In this document: piece after piece, positions 26,301 through 34,900 of the stretch
Numbering within the stretch: the first letter of the stretch is position 1
Layout of the letters: the number at the start of each line of letters is the position of its first letter
Source of the DNA: Glossina fuscipes
Taxonomy: Eukaryota > Arthropoda > Insecta > Diptera > Glossinidae
Assembly (NCBI RefSeq): GCF_014805625.2
Contig: NW_023998415.1
Span: 14,130,204 to 14,194,203, forward strand
Length of the DNA: 64,000 bases
Direction: 5' to 3'
The notes under the pieces: model-generated
What the model was told of the DNA's origin: nothing
Database searches by the model: none
What the model saw: the letters and a program-made list of their open reading frames with translations, nothing else
Position numbers and translations under genes: made by a program

Positions 26301-28406
26301 CTTTTCCTATTGACAACAGAGTTGCGCTGTTAACGTCATGTCTGAAATGTTGCCAATATGTGATGATGACGATAATGATAAATTGTGTATCAATTCGTAG
26401 CCATTTTTTTTTTTTTTTTTTTCTCTTAGGAGACCCCAGCTTGCGTTTGGCAGCCTTTTTAATATCGTTAATCGTAAGCCTCTAAATGAAAATCTCTTTA
26501 AATTTAAATTTTCAACTATGACGCTTGCCATCAACGCTTGCTATTCAATATTAGCTTCACCATAAATGCTTGAGTCAAGGAGCTTGATCATGTAGAATGG
26601 AATAATTGCATATAATTGGATATTTCGGCTCTTGTCATTTTTATTTCATTTATCAAAAATTTACTCTCGATAATAAAATGAGTAAAAAGATACTAATTTA
26701 GCCAAGGCCGAGAATTAAGTAAGTACCTTACACCATTGCACCTATTTTTGTCACATAATATTAAAAAATTCCGTTTTGTTAATACAGAAAGGCTTAGTTT
26801 TCATCAGAAGGAAAATAGAATTCCAACACTTCATTTTGATGTCAAATTATTATTATCGATCAATTTGTACCATAAAACAGTAAAAATTAGAATCCTTCCC
26901 GTCATGTAAAAGCTTAATTTTTGGTAAGAACGATTATATGGGACGGAGTTAAAAATATTGGATTATTAAGTTCAAATTTCTCACACAAATCTAATAGGCC
27001 GCAGGTAATGTTCTCTTGGTCAATTTCGTCGAAAAATCACGAAATCGTGAACATATCATTAAACTTAAAGAGGATTAAATTTCATCGAAATATTTCGAAA
27101 ATTGCCATATGGGTTGCTTATCAGGCAAAAGGCCGGACAGACAAGCTTAAATTGATGCAGAAAATAATTGCAAATTAATCAACATAATAAAAGATGCACC
27201 CGGCTTATGTCCTTCTAAGTGATACATGCATTCGCATGCATTAGGTTGCTTCCGTATCGCCAAAATAAGGCTCTAAGGTATAAATATAAATATTCGATAC
27301 ATAAAAAATTAATGCATCCTTTGTCTCAAAAATGCTCCTTCCGGCTTTTACTTGTTCCCATCGATAAGTCACGCACTTGTGGAGAAACGCCTTGGGGTTC
27401 GGGTAATGAATTGAAAAAATGCTTTTCTCTCCGACGAATCTTTAGTGCATGACCGCATAAAAATAACATATGAAGAACAATTTTGTGAACGCTTATAAGC
27501 TAATAATAATTATTTTTTTTAATATAAATAAGTTTGAAAAATGCGATAGAAAGCCCTGTTAAAGTTCGCATTGTGAACATTTTGAAATTTATATTCTTCG
27601 TTTGTTACGTCCATCGTCGATGCCGAAGGATGTTACATATCAACCATATAAAGTTAATTAAAGCCTGTATTCTTTTATTAGATATAGATATAAATTCAAT
27701 TTGAAGATACGAGTGCGATTAGCTACAGTTACATATATTCGTATAGCGCAACCTGGGTATTGTTCCGTTTATGATGCAATACGTAATTTACTTGCTTATC
27801 CGTGTCTTTCTCTTTTGCATCGTTTTGTTTAGCAAATTCTTGTTAACGAACGATTCGATCACTGATTTGTTATCGGCTAAGTCGCGGCGAACAACAAGTA
27901 AAACATTTCATGGTTGGCAAAATTTCTCAAATCATTTATTATCGTATGTAGAGCTCTTTCCTTTATTATTATAAATCATTCATGTTTACTTTCAGTTTCG
28001 TTTACGAATGTCAATTGCAGACTATAAGCATAGAAGATATGCTTATAGTCGTAATGGTAGGGCAGTCGACCAGGAGAAAGTGACAAGTGGGACATATTCT
28101 CTTATATATGCCTACGTATAGTGTAAAACAGTTAAAAAGATCTCAATGGACTCTGCTGCGGATGATAGCGACAATTATGAAATAAAGCAAAGCTTATATG
28201 TTAAAAGAAATGTACATTAAATGAATATAAGCCATTTTTCTCTTCTATTCTTTCAACAAAGAAATTACAAAAAAAAAAGAGAAACAAATAAATAAATAAA
28301 AAAAAGACAACACAAAAGCTCTTAAAATCAAAATTCCATGGAGTGCAAAGGACTAATTTTGTATCATAGATTTTTATATTATTGCATAATAGGTTTTTTT
28401 GTATTT

Positions 28407-28437
<31 letters not shown>

Positions 28438-28746
28438 TTTTGCAAGCATTCATAATTGTAGAACGAACACATGAACAGATCTGCATAAAAGATGATATGT
28501 ACCAGTGCGGGTAATAGTACTTGCGAAAGCAAAACTGAAGCGCTGGGCTTAAATAGTGTCACCAACAGCAGCAAGTTTTGTAGCCGCAAGTGGCATATCC
28601 TTTATTGTTATAAAAATTTTTAACTGCATACCCATTTTTAATGGAATATATATGGTGGTATTTTGCAGAATAAGTGCCGTACAACTACACCTATTGTACA
28701 CATCACTATCAAAAGTCATCTGCCCTATAATAACAAAAACGAAAAA

Positions 28747-28777
<31 letters not shown>

Positions 28778-28971
28778 TAAAAGCAGTCATTTCGTGTCAC
28801 AAAATATTATATGAAATGTTTGGAAAAGGTAATGGAAAAGAGAGAAAGAGGTGAAATTATAAAGGCCATAAGAGAGAAGCGACAATGAAGGACACGTACA
28901 ATTCGAAAGTTTTAAATAACTAAAAAACTAAATGATGCTTTTTTTTTAGTGTTTTGTGTTTCCTTTTCATT

Positions 28972-29009
<38 letters not shown>

Positions 29010-32000
29010 ATAAATGGAACTCAATTTCCATGTTTCGCTCGCAGCGTTATACGCTCGAATATAGACAATCATAAAATTGAACTGAAATGGAAAGTTTGCA
29101 AAAATTGTTGATTGATTTCTATTTGCCAACCACTGCTGTTAAGTTGATTCAATTAAATAACTACGACATTATTATCCTATGACATATTGCAAGTCTCCAA
29201 TTTGATGGACAGAAAGACTGAGATTAATTCTTATCACAATGTAAGAAAACGTAGCCAATAGTAGACTTTTGCGAAAGATAAACTACAACAGTAGTATGGT
29301 TTCGCCCGAACATTAACCCTACTGAAGGGCTTCATAATATTAAAAATTTTTCTTTTCGATTTAATAGCTGCTTCGAATTTTCTAGAATATATTTTTCTGC
29401 CTCTTGATATATAACTTCTATGGATATGGCATTGAGAGCTATTCAAAAGATAGCAATGCTTCTATCAAGATATTAAATATGTATTGATATTTAGTGTGTC
29501 GGTTATGAATTCAACTATAGAACTATAATGGAATGTATAAGCCTGTAAAACGTGCGATTCTATCGCAAAAGCGATTACTGCAAAATCTTCGAGTAACGAG
29601 AACGAAGAATATTGGGCGTTGATTGGATGAATTGGAAAGCATTTGAACATAGCAACATTTTATTGGTCAGCAATAACATTTCAAAATTTTAAATACGTTT
29701 TTCATAAGGATGTGAAGATAAATTCGAATTTAATTAGCAAACACACCTACCATGTATGTTAACAAAACTGTGTTAACGACTTAGCCGAGTTCTGTTAAAT
29801 ACTTACTATTGAGATATAGTCGGATTTGAAATCCTACTCCGTCCATATTAAAAAAAGGAAAATATTTTTGTGGATATCTCATGAATCTATATGAAAATAC
29901 CTTTCAAACGAACTAAACAAATTCAAATTTTGACTATGGGAGCTATTTTTAACGATGTTTTGAAATTTGGTATGTTAGAGAAAAATGGATATGGGATAGC
30001 AGGCAAATTTGAGATTCTAGTGCGGCCAAACTAGAAAATGTCGCTTATATTCACCTATATCACGTGAATCTATATAAAAGTATTTGTCGAATGGGTAAAA
30101 AAAAATTCAGACGTTTCTTTCATGGACATAGAAGAACATGCAAATATAGGGCGACATTTTCTAGTTTCGCCGCATCAGAGTCTCAGATTCGGGTGTTCTT
30201 CCATATCCATTTTCCCAATTTTCAAAAAATTATTAAAAACAGTTCCCATAAGCAGAATTTGAATTTGTTTAGTTTGTTTGAAAGGTATTTTCATGTAGAT
30301 GGACTGAATAGACTTTCAAATCCAACAATATCTTAATTTTAATTATTTAACAGATCTATGTTAAGGCGTCAACAGAGTTTTGTTAACACTTATGGTAGGT
30401 GTCTTTGCTAGCTAAATTCGAATTTGTCTTCACACCCTTACAGGCGGATATGCTCATTGCGAATTGGAACCGATAAAGACTTTATATATCATATGAATTT
30501 TTTAAAGTTTGCTTCTGCGCATTATAAAGAAATTGAAAAAGAAAATTTAAATTTTTACATATTAGGCATGGTCAAGTTTTCCCATTTTTGTACAGTCACT
30601 ACATCATCAGCGCTAAAATATACATTTCTGTAGTTTACGAGTAATGAGCAAAAAATCAATTTTTTGTTTCTTTTGAAAAAATTGAGCCGTTCACAGTTTC
30701 CATGATAATGTAGGCGTGTCCTTCGACCGATTTGACTCACTTTTTCATAAAAATGCGCGAGCAAAAACTTCCGATTTTCTTATCAATTTCGAAGTCAACA
30801 GCTTTATTTTTGCGGTCAGGAGTGTGTTTAAAACGTTCACCGACTGATAGAATAGAGTATATTATATACTTTGTGGGGTCTCTAAGCTTCCCTTTGGGCA
30901 TTGCAAATGTTTTCACGAAATGAATATAGACCTCATTCCTCGGTGATGGCTATAAAAATAACAAAATAATATTACCCCTTAAGTATACCAGACACTGCAC
31001 TCTGATCACTTTATATATGGATGATTCACTTGCCAAATCGATTAACTCGATAAAACAAGAACTTTAGAAAAATGATAAAATATTATAAATAAATTATTTA
31101 TTATTTCGTGGCCAAAACGATTTTGCCATTTAGTGGTGTTAATACTTATTATTAGAGAAATTCGTTTCGAATATGTACACTTAAGAGCTAATGAAGTGCT
31201 TTGACAATAAAATTTAATAAAATTCCAAAAATGGAGTTAATCGATTTGGCAAGTGAAGCATCGATATGAGAGAAGTTTTCACATCCGAAAATGCTGAAAT
31301 ATCAGCCCGTCTTAGTTGACAGAAATTAAAACAATAAATGGCTAAGAGTTTCGATTGCGTTGGGATCGTGATCATTTTTTGGAAGACTGATATATACCCT
31401 ATATGGTGTTCAGAAGGGATGTCAGAGCTCATTTCGCTTTTTTCTGTCTATTATAGGCCGGAATTTTAACGGAAATATTAAAATGTACTGTGGATAAATT
31501 AAGCCTGTTACCGGCTCCTTCAAACATGGCCGCAATTTAAAGACTATTTTAAAAATAATTTTCTACACATTCTTTCATTTGCGGAGGGAGGACATTGTAT
31601 GTATTTACATCTGTACCCAAAATCTTTTGGTGAGATCTTTATTAATAAATATTAAAATTACACGATAACACTGTCTAGTTAGGAGCATGTCATCTCAGCA
31701 ATTAGGCTCCAAGTGATCAGGCCTGGTTCGCATAAACACGTAACAGAATGCTGTACACGAAATTCGAAAGGCCTGGATTGCTGCCTGCGGTGAAACTATT
31801 TCAATAGATAAAGTGTTTTACAATACGATTGGAGCATAAATGGCGAGAAAACGGAAAATATCTTTGAACAGAGAAGATAAACTAGTCTGGCTTTTCTTCT
31901 AAAACTGACGAATTGGAGAATTGAAATTCAAATAAATCTGATTAAAAAACCCTTATGATTAATCAGGGTAGACGACATTTAAAACTTAAAATTTAAAAAA

Positions 32001-32236
32001 AAACCGATGTGTAATGTATATGTGTAAACTAAGAAAAATTATACTCACTCGAATGCAAAAAATAGTGCACTTGTGCCGGTAATGAGAATGCAAGTTAAAT
32101 AAAAGACACTCGTATGAGGTGCGGACATCAATAAGCCATCACAGTAGAATTTATTACGTCCGGCAAATAGTTCCCATTTGCGTGTGACGCGCGTATTTGG
32201 TGCCATGTTACAGCAGCAGCAACACAGTAAATTCAT
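1213..32236 (-). CDS. app: approximated (DHHC palmitoyltransferase), whole coding locus, 3 C-terminal forms
   Basis: S-acyltransferase that attaches palmitate to cysteines of membrane-associated proteins. In Drosophila, App acts in Fat/Dachsous-Hippo growth and planar polarity signalling, modifying Fat and controlling junctional Dachs (known of the family). Seen here: TM1 about residues 43-62, TM2 74-91, DPG 97-99, zinc-binding Cys/His-rich domain from C148, catalytic DHHC 173-176, TM3 190-212, TM4 231-252 and TTNE 263-266. Coding exons on the minus strand: 32049-32236, 19237-19397, 18987-19171, 14163-14274, 13884-14038, 13696-13817, 13423-13618, then 11946-12974 (form A, 715 aa), or 12890-12974 joined to 1213-2306 (form B, 765 aa) or to 2833-2942 (form C, 437 aa). 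Every junction has GT/AG and compatible phase. The upstream region has no confident 5' exon. Function is inferred from homology; exon joining is inferred from phase. Confidence 0.95.
2748..2826. repeat. 16-bp perfect inverted repeat (hairpin) around the poly(A) signal
   Basis: AGTACACTTGTTTCTA at 2748-2763 is the exact reverse complement of 2811-2826, with a 47-base loop that holds the AATAAA and a T/A homopolymer. It begins directly after the stop codon of the short app terminal exon. Confidence 0.85.
2785..2790 (-). promoter_or_regulatory. AATAAA polyadenylation signal after tail C
   Basis: Lies 43 bases after the TAA of the short terminal exon, in the loop of the inverted repeat 2748-2826. 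A second AATAAA is at 2727-2722. Confidence 0.5.
2833..2942 (-). CDS. app: app alternative terminal exon: short acidic tail C
   Basis: A small exon with acceptor ATTTAAG and an open frame of 35 codons after the split codon, ending in TAA at 2835-2833. The tail reads [20 protein letters not shown], continues Gln/Asn/Lys/Asp-rich, and ends in NEDSS. It is acidic and leucine-bearing, unlike the surrounding AT-rich intron. Phase fits the donor at 12889 (G+CG = Ala402). Two AATAAA signals follow 43 and about 106 bases after the stop. The product would be 437 residues, close to the size of vertebrate ZDHHC14/18. No transcript evidence is available; it could also be a chance open stretch, but GC content, phase and signals agree. 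Confidence 0.6.
3459..3857 (-). other. unrecognised 132-codon ORF inside an app intron
   Basis: Open frame starting [16 protein letters not shown] and ending near SYLSIMHHF. It has a hydrophobic start and a mixed, protein-like middle (around [17 protein letters not shown], then [15 protein letters not shown]). GC content is above the neighbouring DNA. I recognise no domain. It could be a relic of a transposon-encoded protein, or chance. No obvious splice or poly(A) context supports a gene. Confidence 0.2.
5355..5412 (+). repeat. dispersed repeat, copy 1 (TCGCC...GGCGA hairpin motif)
   Basis: GTAAGAAAACG, then CTCGCCAATGTGGCGAATTA and GTACCCACCATA; aligns with 9490-9540 (ATTCGCCTTAGAGCGAATTA, GTATCCACCATA). 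Both have a small inverted core. A weaker partial match to the core is at 62052-62069. Family unknown. Confidence 0.5.
7380..8004. other. assembly gap (625 N)
   Basis: Run of N. Its right edge abuts a pure (TA)n at 8005-8043, which probably caused the gap. Any exon inside cannot be seen. Confidence 0.99.
8721..8778. repeat. (AT)n-rich microsatellite
   Basis: TATATA/CATATA units. Similar tracts occur at 4271-4310, 6021-6064, 6809-6837 and 8005-8043. Confidence 0.95.
8846..9118 (-). mobile_element. GC-rich retrocopy with poly(A), inserted in a microsatellite
   Basis: About 240 bases of roughly 50% GC sit between AT/GT microsatellites. On the minus strand the block ends in ...CTCTACGTCCC followed by a nearly pure A tract (8846-8876 as T on the plus strand), the layout of a retroposed RNA. 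No clear A/B box or coding homology was recognised, so SINE versus processed pseudogene fragment is open. Confidence 0.45.
9121..9282. repeat. compound (AT)n / (GT)n / (TATGTT)n microsatellite
   Basis: Alternating AT for about 40 bases, then TATGTG and GTGTGT, then TTTATG units. Confidence 0.9.
9490..9540 (+). repeat. dispersed repeat, copy 2
   Basis: See the copy at 5355-5412: same order of AAGAAA, hairpin core around TTCGCC/GCGAATTA and CCACCATA. Downstream, both copies have a CTATCTATCTGTA-like or CATCTATCTGTA stretch, suggesting that the homologous unit extends 100 bases or more. Confidence 0.45.
11146..11151 (-). promoter_or_regulatory. possible poly(A) signal for the tail-A form
   Basis: AATAAA on the minus strand about 795 bases after the stop at 11946. 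I found no closer perfect hexamer, but the search was by eye. Confidence 0.25.
11630..11703. repeat. (AT)n with CATATA variants
   Basis: Pure and interrupted AT dinucleotides about 240 bases past the tail-A stop codon, probably within the 3' UTR of that form. Confidence 0.9.
11946..12974 (-). CDS. app: app exon 8, long form: tail A (polyglutamine, His-rich)
   Basis: Starts at the acceptor ATCAAG (phase 0). The first 28 codons (12890-12974, SNASSS...YDNLQN) are shared by all forms. Past the internal donor G|GTAAGT at 12889, the frame stays open for 314 more residues to a TAG at 11946. This tail is disordered-looking: His-rich, 13 glutamines in a row, Pro/Ser/Thr-rich, then a more mixed end ([18 protein letters not shown], a four-Gly run, an acidic stretch, [14 protein letters not shown]). 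Long open frame, strongly biased composition and a charged C-terminus argue for real coding. The exact acceptor is inferred: another in-frame AG lies slightly downstream. An AATAAA at 11151-11146 is a possible 3' end. Confidence 0.85.
12738..12776 (-). repeat. (CAA)13 polyglutamine tract in tail A
   Basis: Thirteen pure CAA codons (TTG units on the plus strand) after a Lys-Gln-Lys. Pure codon use makes the length likely to vary between individuals. Confidence 0.95.
12890..12974 (-). CDS. app: app exon 8, short form using the internal donor
   Basis: The same acceptor as the long form, ending at AAC G|GTAAGTCA, the best donor match in the gene. It leaves one base (G) of codon 402. Both distal terminal exons (2833-2942 and 1213-2306) start with two bases that complete this codon, giving Ala402 or Gly402. 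This phase agreement is the main evidence that the donor is used. Confidence 0.8.
13423..13618 (-). CDS. app: app coding exon 7
   Basis: Encodes residues 308-373, from [14 protein letters not shown] to QRFYDE. The acceptor is ACAAG, completing Arg308 (AG+A). The donor is GAG|GTATGT, phase 0. This begins the low-complexity cytosolic tail. If the donor is skipped, translation adds only VCSES before a stop, giving a possible truncated form of about 378 residues. I treat that as read-through, not as a supported isoform. Confidence 0.93.
13696..13817 (-). CDS. app: app coding exon 6 (cytosolic post-TM4 segment)
   Basis: Encodes residues 268-307 plus two bases of codon 308. It includes [19 protein letters not shown], the conserved cysteine-bearing block after TM4 (NP-x-S-x-G-N-x-x-x-N-C-C), then MTPSLID. 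The acceptor is TTGCAG; the donor is AG|GTTCGT, weaker than the other donors of this gene, and the following intron is only 77 bases. Confidence 0.95.
13884..14038 (-). CDS. app: app coding exon 5 (TM4 and TTxE motif)
   Basis: Encodes residues 216-267: a short loop, TM4 ([20 protein letters not shown]) and the cytosolic TTNE (263-266), the TTxE motif of DHHC enzymes. The acceptor follows a pure T tract on the transcribed strand (14041-14068 as poly-A on the plus strand). The donor is GAT|GTATGT. Confidence 0.96.
14163..14274 (-). CDS. app: app coding exon 4 (post-DHHC and TM3)
   Basis: Encodes [16 protein letters not shown] and TM3, residues 179-215 plus one base of codon 216. It completes the DHHC domain (the NCVGKRNYR segment follows HHCPW in nearly all family members). 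The acceptor has a T-rich tract ending TTCAG; the donor is T|GTAAGT. Confidence 0.96.
15178..15372 (+). repeat. dispersed repeat relic (related to 50346-50550)
   Basis: Shares GTTTTCAATAGCGTTTG-like and GACAGAC/ACAGATGGACA motifs and a closing CGATCGGTATAAT with the 50 kb copy (ATTTTCAATAGCGTTCG, CAGACAGATA, CGATCGCTATAAT) in the same order. Reminiscent of the common fly repeat containing repeated ACGGACAGAC; class uncertain. Confidence 0.45.
17108..17385 (+). mobile_element. tRNA-derived SINE, diverged copy with internal (CA)n
   Basis: The head GCATGAGTAGACGAGTAGG...CGACTTCAAATCCCAAGTGC resembles the tRNA-like heads at 58014 and 63402. Its 3' end CGAGTGATTGGTCATAATAA matches the tail of the 58 kb copy (GTGAGTGATTGGTCATACAG). 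A (CA)n occupies 17238-17274 in the middle. Confidence 0.55.
17238..17274. repeat. (CA)n microsatellite
   Basis: Pure CA dinucleotides, 37 bases, inside the SINE-like element. Confidence 0.97.
18400..18620. repeat. poly-T, (CTTTTT)n and (TTA)n low-complexity block
   Basis: T homopolymer, pyrimidine tract and about 14 TTA units. Gives several spurious open frames on both strands. Confidence 0.9.
18987..19171 (-). CDS. app: app coding exon 3 (cysteine-rich DHHC domain)
   Basis: Encodes residues 117-178. It contains the zinc-binding Cys/His-rich segment starting at [16 protein letters not shown] and the catalytic DHHC at 173-176, ending exactly after the Trp of HHCPW. The donor is TGG|GTAAGT (phase 0). 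The catalytic cysteine (C176) forms the acyl-enzyme intermediate in this family. All family cysteines and histidines that I can check are present, so the enzyme looks intact. Confidence 0.97.
19237..19397 (-). CDS. app: app coding exon 2 (TM2 and DPG motif)
   Basis: Encodes the last base of codon 63 (Asp, GA+C) to the first base of codon 117. The acceptor is a TTACAG and the donor G|GTAAAT. It carries TM2 ([18 protein letters not shown]) and the DPG motif within [11 protein letters not shown], the conserved membrane-proximal signature of DHHC enzymes. It follows a 12.65 kb intron and is separated from the next exon by only 65 bases. Confidence 0.95.
21027..22175 (+). mobile_element. 5'-truncated jockey-like LINE, reverse transcriptase C-terminal part, decayed
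   Basis: Conceptual reading with several stops and shifts gives LNLSKCK, then [15 protein letters not shown], then [10 protein letters not shown]...ALRNLGWDP and LPP-ENRLLL: the C-terminal reverse transcriptase/thumb pattern of jockey-clade elements. It ends in an AAATAAA-type tail (22150-22175) and is bounded by a 7-bp direct repeat ATCGTAT (21020-21026 and 22176-22182), a likely target duplication. Dead copy, opposite in orientation to app. Confidence 0.8.
29705..30441. mobile_element. long foldback element (inverted repeats of about 300-350 bp)
   Basis: The left arm, about 29705-30056, and right arm, about 30138-30441, are imperfect reverse complements throughout. Examples: TGTGAAGATAAATTCGAATT versus TGTGAAGACAAATTCGAATT; CTTTCAAACGAACTAAACAA versus CTTTCAAACAAACTAAACAA; AACTAGAAAATGTCGC in both. 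The loop of about 80 bases repeats part of the left arm in direct orientation (TGAATCTATATAAAAGTATT versus TGAATCTATATGAAAATACC). No coding region. It could be a non-autonomous foldback transposon; in the app transcript it would form a long double-stranded hairpin. Confidence 0.85.
31025..31257. mobile_element. small inverted-repeat (MITE-like) element
   Basis: A 24-bp perfect terminal inverted repeat: 31025-31048 (TTCACTTGCCAAATCGATTA...) matches the reverse complement of 31234-31257. The interior is AT-rich and non-coding, total length about 233 bp. No clear target duplication was found. Confidence 0.6.
32049..32236 (-). CDS. app: app first coding exon (N-terminus and TM1)
   Basis: Encodes residues 1-62 plus two bases of codon 63. 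It begins [14 protein letters not shown], continues with the [14 protein letters not shown] segment typical of App/ZDHHC14/18, and ends in TM1 ([18 protein letters not shown]). The donor is GA|GTGAGT. The ATG at 32236 directly follows an in-frame TAA, so it is the first possible start in this frame. A second in-frame ATG at 32206 would remove the five-cysteine cluster. An AG at 32242-32241 could be the acceptor of a short 5' leader, so transcription may start far upstream. I chose the outer ATG, which agrees with my recollection of the Drosophila N-terminus. Confidence 0.93.
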
Positions 32237-32639
32237 TTAGCTTAACAATAATATTATGTAGTTGATAGGGTAAGAGAGCGGTGCTAACGCAACGATGCTG
32301 TTGCCGCCGATTTTTGCTCCTCTTCTGCCGAGGACGTGAGCGATGAAAGTGATGTAAGTTTGTATTGCTTAAAATGCGACGTTCGTATGCAAGTGTGTAG
32401 CGTTTCCTTCCCAACTAATTTATGTATTTATTTATTTATTTTTTTTTTACACTTTTTGCTTACGCTATGCCAATGTTATTCGTTATTGATGCGGTTGGTG
32501 TTGCTGTTTTTGAGAAGGGGTTTTGTAAATAATCCTGCAATAGGGAGATAAAAACCAATGCTACGTATGTTTAAAAGTATATATGTATGTGCACACACAA
32601 ACGTAAACATATATACATCGACATACACAAACACACACA
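32237..32639 (-). other. region directly upstream of the app start codon
   Basis: Higher GC near 32290-32400. On the minus strand there is a pyrimidine-rich CTCTCTTACCCTATC at about 32264-32280 and an AG at 32242-32241, so the leader may be spliced here. No start site is evident. Confidence 0.35.
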
Positions 32640-34900
32640 TGCAGATAGGGCCTAGCTTAATGGAGGCGTTTGCAGAGCTACGCGCAAAACTTTGCGCAAA
32701 TGATGCGCGTAATGTAGTAGAAGCTATAGGAAGGCAGGAAAAGAATCAAAAATTGATATCAACGTTTTCAGTGACGAGCTAGTGGTGAAATCCAAGAGCT
32801 CATTAAGCGAGACTACGCGAACAACGGTCATCATGCAATATTTCGCGAAGTCAAAGTCAAAGACGACAGAAATACACTCTTCAAGCTCCCCGGATCGTAA
32901 TTGAGAGATGCATGCTTCAGCGAGAGAAGGAGTAGATCGACTCCAGCGTGGCCCGCGTAAGCCCCCGATTATAGCACACTACCTTGCCAAAACGCCAAAA
33001 AGATGGAGAAGCGGGAATGCATATTACGGGAGGAACAATGAAATAAGTTCATCGAGAAAGCACTGTCAGCAGGCCAGTAAAAAGGTACCGCAATCTAGGG
33101 GAAAATAAAGTCTTTTGGGTCTATATAAGTGGTTGCGGTGACTTCAAGAAGTTGTTAAAAAAAAAAACCAAAAAAGAGAATTTCGATCGCCCAAGAAGAA
33201 AATGACAGGACATAGATGGTCACAAGTTATCTATATTTTCTTGCTTTGAAGGATAGTGTCAACATTTTTCCCTCGCCGTGGCATGGTTATTGATAACCGT
33301 CTAAAGTTCACACAGCTGCTGTCCAGTATGCTGCAGATATAATGGCATTGACTCAATCGTCGTTAACACAAGTTACGGACAAGTATAAGAGGCCCTAGAA
33401 CTGCCCTAGAAGCAAAGTCTCATCCACAGTATTTATCCTAGGATGGGCTAGAGTAGAATCAACGTATAGAACTCTTCGACAAATACGCGGCTACCAATCC
33501 AAACCATCCCGGAAGAAGCGATTCTAGTGATCGCAGGAGTAATACTATTTGATATCTGGCGCGATGAGAAAAAACATCTGAACTCAATGAAAAAGTGTCA
33601 AGCGCGTTGGGAGTGGATTGTGTAAGGTGGTGGGTATTCTGTCTCACCCCCAAATCAAGACGCCATCACGCAGTTTTTAGCTGACCATGGTTGTTTCCGA
33701 AAGTATCAAAGAATCGGATATGACAGTTCACTATCATCTCTGAGCACCATTCGCGACGTATGGTACGACTGCGCGGACACCGCATGAGTTACTCAAGAGC
33801 ATGGCGAAAAAATCAGAAGTTTGAAGAACCGTGAATAAGTCCATGACAAAATTACTGGTGGTTGGCGACTTATCATATGGAGAGGAGAAGAACTAAAACA
33901 AGGTAGTCCACTACAGTCTCACTATAAAAGTCGGACTAATTGTCTCCCATGTCCGCGCATTAATACTCCCTTTGAAGAAGAAAAGAGCATAAACACACAG
34001 CTACACAAATTTGTAGAGAGATGCCTGACGACTGGTCACAGCAAAATTAAGGTGATTGAAATGGCATTTCCACAAGGGTGGACCATCCATTAAGCGTGCG
34101 CAATGATCAAGAATGAAATTAGTACAGTAACAAGCGCACTGAAACATAACAAAGCTTCGGCGTCAGATGTGATTCCAAAAGAAATCGTTAAGAGTGCTGT
34201 GAGAGCACAAAGCAATGTTTCCTTCAAAAGTGTATACAAGTTGCTTAGGCGCTGGTTTATTGCTTAAGATATGAATGACACAGGAGCTGATACTGTCATT
34301 AAAGCTAAAGAATAGGCCAGTTGGAGAGCCCAGCTTCTATCCACCCCCGTGCAAGAAACGTATGTGACAACTATTGGAAATTCCGATCGGAACTTGCCTA
34401 GAAGAACATCTCCAAAGTGTACAAAGCATATCATAGTATCAATACAGCTTTCGACAGTGCTAAAAGTAATAATTGGCGTAGCACAACAAACTATAGCAGG
34501 TAGAAGATGACGTTATGGAACTAACAGGTGCTACAAGATAATGCCGTTGAATATAAACAATGCATTTAGTTCAACTAGATGGAAAGCATGTCTTAACGAC
34601 GCTGACTAGATAGATTATATAGGTGAACTAATTACCGGATTGGACACTGTCGTATTACATGTCGGAGGATGCCGAATGAAAATAAACATAGTGGCGATAG
34701 GCGATAGGCGGAGAAAGATTCTAATCTGCGGGGCACTTCCACCAGTAGACACAAAATCGCATAATAACGCCAATGCAAATTTGTATTCGGAAGTAGGTGT
34801 TAATAAACTGAATCGAGAACTCAAAAATTTTGAAAAGAATATGACAGACAATATAATATAAGTTGCTAAACGGTGCAATGCATGTGAGCCCATCTTACAG
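32640..34900 (+). mobile_element. decayed, rearranged R1/LOA-type LINE
   Basis: Conceptual plus-strand reading at 33662-33790 gives ITQFLADHGCFRKYQ and RIGYDSS, the C-terminal signature of R1/LOA/I-group reverse transcriptase proteins (TQxLxGHGCFxxYLxRxG). Downstream, 34130-34200 gives LKHNKASASDVIPKEIVKSA, and 34290-34340 NRPVGEPSFYPPP, the start of the reverse transcriptase domain. About 34555 gives NAFSSTRW (usually NAFNSARW), and about 34670 an alignable K-x-x-x-V-x-I-x-x-RR segment. C-terminal before N-terminal pieces means two fragments or a rearrangement. Many stops; no function expected. Confidence 0.7.

Larger units (their letters stand above)
19398..32048 (-). other. app intron 1 (12.65 kb, first coding intron)
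   Basis: Holds the jockey-like LINE (21027-22175), the foldback element (29705-30441), an inverted-repeat element (31025-31257), (AT)n at 26267-26296 and 28742-28778, poly-T 28973-29008, and a 10-bp GCATGCATTG-type tandem near 24611-24642. Between these I see no recognisable exon or RNA gene. Confidence 0.8.

Noticed and set aside
30064..30336. 90-codon plus-strand frame inside the foldback element
   Set aside because: Lies in the loop and right arm; the mirrored left arm carries no matching frame and there is no homology.
32208..32414. Minus-strand open frame just upstream of the app start (KRYTLAYERRIL...)
   Set aside because: No ATG at its start (it opens with TTG), different frame from app, no homology; more likely leader or intron sequence.
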